NCBI RefSeq assembly: GCF_026626335.1
Contig: NZ_JAPNTZ010000011.1
Coordinates: 124,001-188,000, forward strand
Source: Paractinoplanes pyxinae
GTDB taxonomy: Bacteria > Actinomycetota > Actinomycetes > Mycobacteriales > Micromonosporaceae
Direction of reading: 5' to 3'
Length of the DNA: 64,000 nucleotides
The notes under the pieces were generated by a model. The model made no database searches. It had not been told where the DNA came from and was given only the letters and a program-made list of their open reading frames with translations. Every line of letters starts with the position of its first letter. Positions within the stretch are counted from its first letter, which is position 1. A program made the translations under genes and the position numbers. Shown piece after piece: positions 31,978-39,221 of the stretch.

Positions 31978-32558
31978 CGTGGTGGTTGCGGTAGGTGTGG
32001 CCGGTCCGGGTTCGTGGTGGTTGGGGCTGCTCGCCAGGCCAGGGGGGTGGTGGTTGCGGTGGGTGGGGCCGGTCCGGGTTCGTGGTGGCTGGGGCTGCTC
32101 GCCAGGCCAGGGGGGTGGTGGTTGCGGTGGGTGCGGCCGGTCCGGGTTCGTGGTGGCGGGAGCTGCTCGCCAGGCCAGGGGGGTGGTGGTTGCGGTGGGC
32201 GCGGCCGGTCCGGGTTCGTGGTGGTTGGGGCTGCTCGCCAGGCCAGGGGGGTGGTGGTTGCGGTGGGTGGGGCCGGTCCGGGTTTGTGGTGGCTGGGCTG
32301 CTCGCCAGGTCAGGGGGCGTGGTGGTTGCGGTGGGTGCGGCCGATCCGGGCTCGTGGTGGCTGCGGCTGCTCGCCAGACCAGCGGCGTCGTGGCTGAGGT
32401 GGGTGCGGCCGGTCCGGGTCCGTTGTGGCTGGGATGCTGCCCAGGCCAGGGGTGTCGTGGTTGTGGCGGGTGACGCCGGTTGGGCTTCGTCGTGGTTGGG
32501 CTGGTTGGCGTTCTCCGCCACGAGGCTGCTGGGGTGGCCGCCAAGCCGCAGCCACGAC
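31975..32558 (+). repeat. Satellite block C: 68-bp tandem units, forward
   Basis: Seven to eight units at landmark positions 32026, 32094, 32162, 32230, 32297, 32366 and 32434 (spacing 67-69). Typical text is GGCCGGTCCGGGTTCGTGGT then GGTTGGGGCTGCTCGCCAGG. From about 32512 to 32558 an extra half unit in the inverted orientation closes the region, 10 bases before the thioesterase stop. Like block A it is non-coding by frame logic. Confidence 0.85.
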
Positions 32559-32567
32559 GCCGGCCGG

Positions 32568-32972
32568 CTAGTTGGCTTCCAGTGGGAACAGCATGCAGCT
32601 GGACATGGCCTGAGCCACCAACCGCCCAGCTCCATCGGTCAGCCGGGCCTCGGCCAGCGCAGTCCGCCGGCCGCTCTGCAGCACCGAGCCGGTGCAAGTC
32701 AGACGCCCCGATGACAGGGTGATCGGGCGCAGGAACTTCACGTTCAGGTCGAGGCTTGTGTACCCGACTCCGGCGGGGAGTGTGCTGTGAACCGAGCACG
32801 CGGCGGCGGTGTCCAGCAAGGTTGAGATGACGCCGCCGTGCATGGTGCCCAGGGGGTTGTAGTGGAACTCTTGCGGGTCCAGCTGCACCGTTACCGAGCC
32901 GAACTCGGCCTGCAACGTTGCCAGGTCTATCAGTTCCATGATGGGTGGGGACGGCAGGGAGCCGTCGGCCAT
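32568..32972 (-). CDS. PaaI-type hotdog thioesterase, downstream part of an amber-split frame
   Basis: 134 residues from ATG 32972. The hotdog core is complete: EFHYNPLGTMHGGVISTLLD followed by TAAACSVHSTLPAGVGYTSL. The HGG motif and the Asp of the long helix are those of PaaI/YbgC-type acyl-CoA thioesterases. In the same frame upstream, separated only by TAG (32976-32978) and a Gly codon, are 31 codons (33071 back to 32979) that look like the normal N-terminus of this family. So it is either a gene restarted at the internal ATG, a read-through gene, or a young pseudogene. It is divergent from the HxlR gene. Confidence 0.8.
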   Translation of the reverse strand: MADGSLPSPPIMELIDLATLQAEFGSVTVQLDPQEFHYNPLGTMHGGVISTLLDTAAACSVHSTLPAGVGYTSLDLNVKFLRPITLSSGRLTCTGSVLQSGRRTALAEARLTDGAGRLVAQAMSSCMLFPLEAN

Positions 32973-32975
32973 TCC

Positions 32976-33071
32976 CTATAGCAGCTCCAGGCCGGTTCGG
33001 CGGCCGATCAGGTCTGCGTGCAACGCGGGGTCGGTCCAGCTGAAGGTGCGGCTGCGCTGGGTCTGCGTCAT
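32976..33071 (-). pseudogene. N-terminal 31 codons of the thioesterase, ended by in-frame TAG
   Basis: ATG at 33071 opens the frame MTQTQRSRTFSWTDPALHAD, then LIGRRTGLELL, then TAG (32976-32978), then Gly and MADGSLPSPPIMEL of the main thioesterase frame with no shift. RTFSWTDP...GLELL is what precedes the LPxPPI stretch in full-length actinobacterial PaaI-type proteins. A single C-to-T change in CAG would explain the stop. A sequencing error cannot be excluded. Confidence 0.6.
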
Positions 33072-33114
33072 GGATGCAGGGTGGCATCGGGTTGCTGGGT
33101 CTGTCTAGTGGACC

Positions 33115-33120
33115 TAGCCT
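33115..33120 (+). promoter_or_regulatory. Putative leaderless -10 of the HxlR gene
   Basis: TAGCCT lies 6 bases before the ATG at 33127. It is one of a series of TANNNT hexamers at 6-8 bases from start codons in this window. The 55-bp gap to the divergent thioesterase frame is where an HxlR dimer could act. Confidence 0.35.
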
Positions 33121-33126
33121 TCTGTC

Positions 33127-33606
33127 ATGAGTTCCACAGCGCCGGAGAGCCTGGGGTGGTCGGTCGAGTCGTGCACTATCGGGCGGGCCATGGAGATTCT
33201 GGGGGAGAGGTGGACGATCGTCGTTCTGCGTGAAGTGTTCGCGGGGATCCGGCGGTTCGATGACATGCGGGTGCGCACGAACATTCCGCGGCAGGTGCTG
33301 ACCAATCGGTTGGGCACGCTGGTCGACAGCGGTGTGCTGCGGCGCGTGCCCTATCAAGAGCCAGGGACGCGCGTGCGGCACGAGTACCGGCTCACGCAGA
33401 AGGGGTTCGACCTCTACCCGGTGCTGATCGCGGTGGCCGAGTGGGGCGACCGCTACCTGGCCGACCCGGAGGGGCCGCCGCTGGTCTACGAGCACCGGGA
33501 CTGCGGGGCCGGCGTGCACGCCGTGGTCCGCTGCGAGGACGGGCACGAGATCGGCGACTTCCGGCAAGTGTTGCCTAAGCCGGGGCCGGGCGCGCGCCGC
33601 CGATAG
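33127..33606 (+). CDS. HxlR-family winged-helix regulator
   Basis: 159 residues. The N-terminal Cys (ESCTIGRAMEILGERWTIVV) and LREVFAGIRRFDDMRVRTNI, PRQVLTNRLGTLVDSGVLRR are the classical HxlR winged helix. These regulators often sense electrophiles or oxidation through the Cys. A C-terminal extension with further Cys residues (HRDCGAGVHAVVRCEDGHEI) looks like a small zinc-ribbon-like addition. It is divergent from the thioesterase and 9 bases upstream of the MFS gene, either of which may be its target. Confidence 0.88.
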   Translation: MSSTAPESLGWSVESCTIGRAMEILGERWTIVVLREVFAGIRRFDDMRVRTNIPRQVLTNRLGTLVDSGVLRRVPYQEPGTRVRHEYRLTQKGFDLYPVLIAVAEWGDRYLADPEGPPLVYEHRDCGAGVHAVVRCEDGHEIGDFRQVLPKPGPGARRR

Positions 33607-33615
33607 ATTCTGCGG

Positions 33616-35190
33616 GTGGATTCACCGTGGGCGCCGCTGCGGGGGCGCGTGTTCCGGATGCTCTGGATCGCGGTGCTCGCCGGCAACGTCGGCACCTGGA
33701 TGCAGACCGTGGGCGCGCAGTGGCTGGTCGTCGAGGAGCCCAACGCGGCCACCTGGACCAGCCTGGTGCAGACCGTGACCATGCTGCCGGTGCTGTTGCT
33801 CGCGTTGCCGGCCGGGGCGATCGCTGATGTGCTCGACCGGCGGCGGCTGCTGATCGGCGTACAGACGGCGTTGTTCCTGGTCGGGGCGGTGCTGACGGCG
33901 CTCACGGCGCTCGATCGGATGCCGCCTCCGTTGCTTCTCTTCTTCACGTTCCTGCTCGGGGTCGGCCAGGCGCTCACGCTTCCCACCTGGCAGGCCGTCA
34001 TTCCCGAGGTCGTGCCGCGCGATCAACTGCCCGCGGCGTCGGCTCTGGGGGCCGTCAACACGAACCTGGCGCGCTCGGCCGGTCCGGCGGTCGCGGGGCT
34101 GCTCGTCGCCCACATCGGCTCGGCGGCCGTCTTCGCTCTCAATGCGATTTCGTACGGTGTGTTCGCGCTGGCCTTGATCGTCTGGCGGCGCGCGCCGAAG
34201 CAGGGGCCGAGCCACCCGGAGCGGTTCGGGCCGGCCGTGCGGGCGGGCGGCCGGTTCGTCCGGTACGCGCCGACCGTACGGCGCCTGTTGATTCGCGTCC
34301 TTCTGTTCGTGATTCCGGGCAGTGTGGTCTGGGGGTTGCTGCCGGTCGTCGCGCATCAGGAACTGCGGCTGGGTGCGAGCGGGTACGGCGTGCTGCTGGC
34401 CGCCCTGGGCGTCGGCGCCATCGCGGGGGCGCTGCTCATGCCGCGGATCCGCAAGCTCATGACGGCCAACCGGCTGATCGTCGTGGCCGGCGTCATCTAT
34501 GGCGGGGCGCTGCTGGTCGTGGCCCTGGTGCCCAACGAAATCGCGGTCGGCGCCGTGCTCGTGCTGGCCGGCGCGGCCTGGATGACGCTGGTCTCGCGGA
34601 TGAACGCGACCCTGCAGCTGCTGCTGCCGAACTGGGTGCGCGCCCGCGGCTTCGGCATCTATCAGGTGGTGTTCGCGGGCGCCCAGGCGCTCGGGGCACT
34701 GCTGTGGGGCCAGGTCGCCGAGTGGACCGGGCTGCCCGCCACCTTCATCGCCGCGGCCGTGCTCATGTTGGCCGGCACCGCGACAGTGCCCTGGCTGCCG
34801 GTCCATGAGCACGACGACGCCGACCGCAGCCCGGCCGTCTTCTGGGCCGAGCCGCACATCATGCTCGACCCGGATGCGGAGGAAGGGCCCGTTCTGGTCA
34901 CGGCGATCTATCGCGTACGCGATGAGAAGGCGCACGAATTCGTCGAGGCGATGGACGCCGTACGCCTGACCCGCCTGCGCACGGGCGCGACACGCTGGGG
35001 TCTGTTCCGCGACGGCGAGGACCCGATCCGCTACGTCGAGATCTATCAGGTGCCGACCTGGGAGGACCACCTGCGCCAGCACGAGGGCCGGCTGACCGGC
35101 AGCGACGAGGACGTGGAGAAGCGCGCGGTGGCGCTGGCCGACGGCCCGGCCGAGGTGACCCACCTGCTGCCCACCAACAAAGACGATTAG
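33616..35190 (+). CDS. MFS transporter (MFS_3/EntS-like) with C-terminal ABM-like domain
   Basis: 524 residues. Twelve membrane helices cover about 1-405, with MFS signatures such as GAIADVLDRRRLLIGVQTAL and FGIYQVVFAGAQALGALLWG. The C-terminal 110 residues (VLVTAIYRVRDEKAHEFVEA, YVEIYQVPTWEDHLRQHEGR) form the antibiotic-biosynthesis-monooxygenase-like domain that is normal for this MFS_3 subfamily. Members export siderophores or drugs by proton antiport. GTG 33616 follows TAGATT (33604-33609) by 6 bases. The substrate is unknown; HxlR control is plausible from adjacency. Confidence 0.88.
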   Translation: MDSPWAPLRGRVFRMLWIAVLAGNVGTWMQTVGAQWLVVEEPNAATWTSLVQTVTMLPVLLLALPAGAIADVLDRRRLLIGVQTALFLVGAVLTALTALDRMPPPLLLFFTFLLGVGQALTLPTWQAVIPEVVPRDQLPAASALGAVNTNLARSAGPAVAGLLVAHIGSAAVFALNAISYGVFALALIVWRRAPKQGPSHPERFGPAVRAGGRFVRYAPTVRRLLIRVLLFVIPGSVVWGLLPVVAHQELRLGASGYGVLLAALGVGAIAGALLMPRIRKLMTANRLIVVAGVIYGGALLVVALVPNEIAVGAVLVLAGAAWMTLVSRMNATLQLLLPNWVRARGFGIYQVVFAGAQALGALLWGQVAEWTGLPATFIAAAVLMLAGTATVPWLPVHEHDDADRSPAVFWAEPHIMLDPDAEEGPVLVTAIYRVRDEKAHEFVEAMDAVRLTRLRTGATRWGLFRDGEDPIRYVEIYQVPTWEDHLRQHEGRLTGSDEDVEKRAVALADGPAEVTHLLPTNKDD

Positions 35191-35228
35191 CCGGATGTTT
35201 CGTATTTGTTCCGATTAACCTCAGGGGC

Positions 35229-35996
35229 GTGACGAGTCGCCTGCTCATCATCGGCGGCGCAGCCGGTCCGGCCCTTCTCGGCCGTTTCGTCGAGCTCGCC
35301 GGTGGCCCCGGCGCCCGGATCGTGGTGATCGCGACGGCGAGCTCCGATCCGGACGCGGCGGAGGCCGAGCACCTGGCCGCCTTCGACCGGCACGGCGCCC
35401 GCCACGTCGAGGCCCTGCGCCTGGGCGACCGGGTGGCCGCCAACGACCCGCGGGTCGAGCCGGTGCTGCGGGCGGCCACCGGCGTCTTCTTCACCGGCGG
35501 CGACCAGGAACGGATCACCCGGATCATCGGCGGGACGGCCACCGACACGCTGCTGCAGGAACTGGTCGCGGCGGGCACGGTGGTGCTGGCCGGCACGAGC
35601 GCGGGCGCGGCCATGATGTCCGGCACGATGATCGTCGAAGGCGAGGGGCCGGGGGTGAGCCGGGCCAGCGTGCGCACCGGGCCGGGGCTCGAGTTCCTGC
35701 CCGGCGTACTGATAGATCAGCACTTCGCCGAGCGGGGGCGGATCAACCGGCTGCTCAGCGCGGTGGCTCTGTACCCGCATGAGCTGGGCCTGGGCATCGA
35801 CGAGGACACCGCGATCCTCACCGACGGCGACGCCTTCGAGGTGCTCGGCAGCGGCGCGGTCACTGTGGTCGACGCCGGGCGGGCCACCGACATCCGTACG
35901 CCCGAAGCCGGTCCGATCACGCTGGCCGGATGCAGCCTGCACGTGTTGCCGGCCGGGCACGCCTTCCACCTGACGGGCCGGGAGCCCCGCCCATGA
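35229..35996 (+). CDS. cphB: Cyanophycinase
   Basis: 255 residues, peptidase S51 family. The nucleophile elbow is VLAGTSAGAAMMSG (catalytic Ser), preceded by GVFFTGGDQERITRI. The downstream LPGVLIDQHFAERGRINRLL carries family-conserved His and Arg residues, and ELGLGIDEDTAILTD ends the core. It cleaves cyanophycin (poly-Asp with Arg side chains) to beta-Asp-Arg dipeptides. TAACCT (35216-35221) lies 7 bases before the GTG, a leaderless arrangement. The stop overlaps the cphA start by 4 bases, so degradation and synthesis enzymes are translated together. Confidence 0.92.
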   Translation: MTSRLLIIGGAAGPALLGRFVELAGGPGARIVVIATASSDPDAAEAEHLAAFDRHGARHVEALRLGDRVAANDPRVEPVLRAATGVFFTGGDQERITRIIGGTATDTLLQELVAAGTVVLAGTSAGAAMMSGTMIVEGEGPGVSRASVRTGPGLEFLPGVLIDQHFAERGRINRLLSAVALYPHELGLGIDEDTAILTDGDAFEVLGSGAVTVVDAGRATDIRTPEAGPITLAGCSLHVLPAGHAFHLTGREPRP

Positions 35997-38725
35997 AGAT
36001 CGAGAGCCTTCGCCGGCTGCGCGGCCCCAACGTCTATCTGTCCCGCCCGGCCGTGGTGGCGCGGCTGCGCCTCGGGCGGCTGACCGGCGTCGAGACCTGC
36101 GACGTCACCGGCTTTCCGGAGAGGCTGCTGCGCGCCCTGCCCGGGTTGGCTGAGCACCACTGCGCGGCCGGCGCGCCCGGTGGGTTCGTCAGCCGGCTGC
36201 GCGGCGGCACGTACTTCGGGCACGTCACCGAGCATGTGAGCCTGGAGCTCTCCCAGGTGATCGGCCGCGACGTCAGCTTCGGGCGCACGGTGTCGGCCGG
36301 CGAGCCGGGCTGCTACGACCTGATCCTGGAGTGCCCGGTCGACGAGTCGCCCGGCTCGGACGTGCCGCGCGAGCTGCTGGAAGCCGCCGTCGAGCTGGTG
36401 CTGGCGGTCGAGCAAGGCGGAACGGCCGCGCCCGATCTGAGCGAACTGGCGGCGCGGGCCGAGCGGGAGGCGGCCGGGCCCAGCACCCGGTCGATCATCG
36501 CCGCCGCCCGGCGCCGCGGCATCCCGGTCGAGCGCTTCGACGATCTGAGCCTGCTCCGGCTGGGCTGGGGCAACCGGCGGCGGCTGGCCTGGGCGGCGAT
36601 GACCGACCGGACCAGCGGCGTGGGCATCGACATCGCCGGCGACAAGCAGGTGACCCGGCGGCTGCTCGACGAGGCCGGGGTGCCCATGCCGGTGGGCGGG
36701 GCGGCGCGGACGGCGGACGAGGCGGTGGGCTGGCTCGACCGGCTGGGCGGGCCGGTGGTGGTCAAGCCGCGATGCGGGCGGCAGGGCGAGCATGTCGCGC
36801 TCCACCTGCGTACGCGGGAAGAAGTTGAACTGGCCTTCGCCGAGGCGGGCCGGGACGTGATCGTGGAGCGGCAACTCGGCGGCCGGGACTACCGCGTGCT
36901 GGTGGTGGCGGGCGAGATCGTGGCCGCCGCCGAAAGGATCACCGCCCACGTGGTCGGCGACGGTGTGAGCACGATCGACGTACTCATCGAGAAGGTCAAC
37001 GCCGACCCCCGGCGCGGAGTCGGGCACTCGCGGGTGCTGACCCGGGTCGCGGCCGAGCCCCGGACGCTGCGACGACAGGGCCTCACCGGCGACAGCGTGC
37101 CCGCCGAGGGCGTCGTGGTCGAGCTGGCCGCCACCGGCAACCTGTCGACCGGCGCCACCAGCTGCGACGTCACCGACCAGGTGCACCCCGACGTGGCGCG
37201 GCTCTGCCTGCGGGTGACGGCGCTGCTCGGGCTGGACATCGCCGGCATCGACCTGCGGCTGCCCGGCATCGACGAGCCGCTGCCGCCGGTGGACGGGGGA
37301 GAAGAGGTCACGGCCGGGGTGATCGAGGTGAACGCCGTACCCGGTCTGCGCATGCACCTGGCCCCGGTGCGCGGCCGGTCGCGGGACGTGGGCGACGCGA
37401 TCGTGCGGGCGATGTTCCCGGCCGGAAGCGACGGGCGGATCCCGACGGTCGCGGTGACCGGCACGAACGGCAAGACAACGGTCGCCCGGATGACCGCGCA
37501 CCTGCTCGCCGACAACGGCCTGCGGGTGGGTCTGACGACAACTGACGACGTACGGGTCGACGGGCGCGTGATCTATCGGGCCGACGCGACCGGCCCGCTC
37601 TCGGCCCAGATGGTGCTGGGCGACCCGGGCGTACAGGCGGCAGTGCTGGAAACGGCGCGCGGGGGCCTGCTGCGGCGCGGGCTCGGCTACGACTGGTCGG
37701 ACGTGGGGGTGCTGACCAACATCACGGCCGACCACCTGGGACAGGACGGGCTGGCCACGATCGAGGACCTGGCCCACGTGAAGGCGCTGGTGGCCGAGCG
37801 GGTGCGCGACGGCGGCACGCTCGTGCTCAACGCCGACGACCCGTGGGTGCGCAGCCTGGTCGACCGGCCGCGGGTGCGCGCCGACCGCAAGCGGATCGTC
37901 TGGTTCTCGCTCGACGAGGGGCCGCCCGTGCTGGACGAGCACCTGGCCAAGGGGGCGACAGCCTACCTGCTGCGCGACGGATGGGTGGTGCAGCAGACCG
38001 GGGCCCGGCGGACGCCGCTGATGCGGGCGGCCGAGATCCCCGGCGCGTACGGGGGAGCGGCGCCGCACGTGGTGGCCAACGCGCTGGCCGCGATCGCGGC
38101 GGCCCGGGCGCTGGGCGCAGGGCAGGAGGCGGTGTGCCGGCGGCTGGCCGAATTCGACCCGGCCGTCGACAACGCCGGACGCGGCACGCTGCTGCGCCTC
38201 GGGAACGTGTCGGTATTTGTCGACTATGCACACAACCCGGCGGCGCTGGCGGCGACCTTGCGGACGCTGCACCGGCTGTGGGGGCCGGATCGGTGCGTGG
38301 CTGCGGTGACCCTGCCCGGCGATCGGCGCGACGACCTGCTCGCGGCGTGCGCGCAGGTGATCGCCGACAGCGTCAGCCGGGCGGTGCTCTACGACGACGG
38401 GGACCTGCGCGGGCGTACGCCGGGGGAGGTGTCCTCGTTGGTCGAACGTGAGATGCGGGCGCGCCGGCCGCTACTCACCGCCGTGCGCGCCGCCGGGTGG
38501 CACGACGCCGTGGTGGAGGCGCTGCGCCTGGCCGGGCCGGGCGAGGTGGTTCTGGTGCTCTACGAAAAGCTCGCGCCGGTGCTGGGGCTGCTGGCCGAGC
38601 TGGGCGCGGTGCCCGCGGGAGAGGCGGTTCCGGCCCTGCCAGGACGTGGTCCCCGGTCGTCGGCGTCACCACGGAGTTCACTAATGGGGAACGGTCATGT
38701 TCCGGTCCCCGGATATCACAGCTGA
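35993..38725 (+). CDS. cphA: Cyanophycin synthetase
   Basis: 910 residues, usual length. An N-terminal domain (KIESLRRLRGPNVYLSRPAV) is followed by ATP-grasp (about 215-475; VVVKPRCGRQGEHVAL, GVIEVNAVPGLRMHL) that adds Asp to the backbone. A Mur-ligase-like module (P-loop VTGTNGKTTVARM at about 486) adds Arg to the side chain, ending with the domain around VDYAHNPAALAATL. All ATP sites are intact. It stores nitrogen as insoluble granules. It is coupled to cphB. A 20-residue tail (GRGPRSSASPRSSLMGNGHV) follows the fold. Confidence 0.93.
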   Translation: MKIESLRRLRGPNVYLSRPAVVARLRLGRLTGVETCDVTGFPERLLRALPGLAEHHCAAGAPGGFVSRLRGGTYFGHVTEHVSLELSQVIGRDVSFGRTVSAGEPGCYDLILECPVDESPGSDVPRELLEAAVELVLAVEQGGTAAPDLSELAARAEREAAGPSTRSIIAAARRRGIPVERFDDLSLLRLGWGNRRRLAWAAMTDRTSGVGIDIAGDKQVTRRLLDEAGVPMPVGGAARTADEAVGWLDRLGGPVVVKPRCGRQGEHVALHLRTREEVELAFAEAGRDVIVERQLGGRDYRVLVVAGEIVAAAERITAHVVGDGVSTIDVLIEKVNADPRRGVGHSRVLTRVAAEPRTLRRQGLTGDSVPAEGVVVELAATGNLSTGATSCDVTDQVHPDVARLCLRVTALLGLDIAGIDLRLPGIDEPLPPVDGGEEVTAGVIEVNAVPGLRMHLAPVRGRSRDVGDAIVRAMFPAGSDGRIPTVAVTGTNGKTTVARMTAHLLADNGLRVGLTTTDDVRVDGRVIYRADATGPLSAQMVLGDPGVQAAVLETARGGLLRRGLGYDWSDVGVLTNITADHLGQDGLATIEDLAHVKALVAERVRDGGTLVLNADDPWVRSLVDRPRVRADRKRIVWFSLDEGPPVLDEHLAKGATAYLLRDGWVVQQTGARRTPLMRAAEIPGAYGGAAPHVVANALAAIAAARALGAGQEAVCRRLAEFDPAVDNAGRGTLLRLGNVSVFVDYAHNPAALAATLRTLHRLWGPDRCVAAVTLPGDRRDDLLAACAQVIADSVSRAVLYDDGDLRGRTPGEVSSLVEREMRARRPLLTAVRAAGWHDAVVEALRLAGPGEVVLVLYEKLAPVLGLLAELGAVPAGEAVPALPGRGPRSSASPRSSLMGNGHVPVPGYHS

Positions 38726-39221
38726 GAGTGATTCCTCCAGGTTGGCACACCGAATGGGCTGATCAGGCGATGCGACTGACCGTTCAGGCGGGGTTGCACA
38801 GGTAGATCCTTCAACAATTGCTCCAGGGCGATTGTTTGGCGGTTTTCTCTTTGTCTCGCTATACGTGACGGCGATGCGACAGTTCGTAGAACTGTCCATT
38901 CTGGAGGGTGGCAAAGTTGTTCTGGAAGAAACTTCCGATGAAGCGGGCATATGCGGGCAAGCCGGGTTGATGCTCCCAGGAAACGGTCAGGGATCCGACT
39001 TTCGGGTACTGGACGGACACCCGTCGCGGGTGCGATCGGGGCCGAAACGGACTGTGACGAGCCGCAGGTAAGACCACGTGTGCGCGGGATCGTTCGGGGG
39101 CCGATCATCGGCTAGCATCCCTTCCGTCGATGGGGAAAACCCGGCACTCGCCGGGCACCCCGACGCCGAGGGGCATGGCGGTGCAACTCGGTGTTTCTTC
39201 GAAGCGCGCATGTGGGGGCAC
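38726..39221 (+). promoter_or_regulatory. Non-coding region upstream of the kinase
   Basis: About 500 bases without a convincing gene; 38.80-38.99 kb is clearly less GC-rich than the rest. A perfect 8-bp palindrome GACAGTTCGTAGAACTGTC lies at 38878-38896. TAGCAT at 39113-39118 could be the kinase -10, giving an untranslated leader of about 100 bases. A minus-strand open frame (38716-39108) has no ribosome site and a composition unlike a protein. Confidence 0.4.

Noticed and set aside
30896..32558. CRISPR array
   Set aside because: Units are contiguous with no unique spacers, the repeats are imperfect, and no cas gene is near.
31303..33567. Long open frames across the satellite on both strands, including 45-residue protein repeats
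   Set aside because: Frames exist on both strands because the units lack stops. The basic unit (68 bp) is not a multiple of three, the encoded Pro/Arg/Trp strings look like GC-rich noise, and no start has a ribosome site.
38716..39108. Minus-strand 130-codon frame in the cphA-kinase gap
   Set aside because: No ribosome site, no domain, and composition unlike neighbouring proteins; it overlaps likely promoter sequence.
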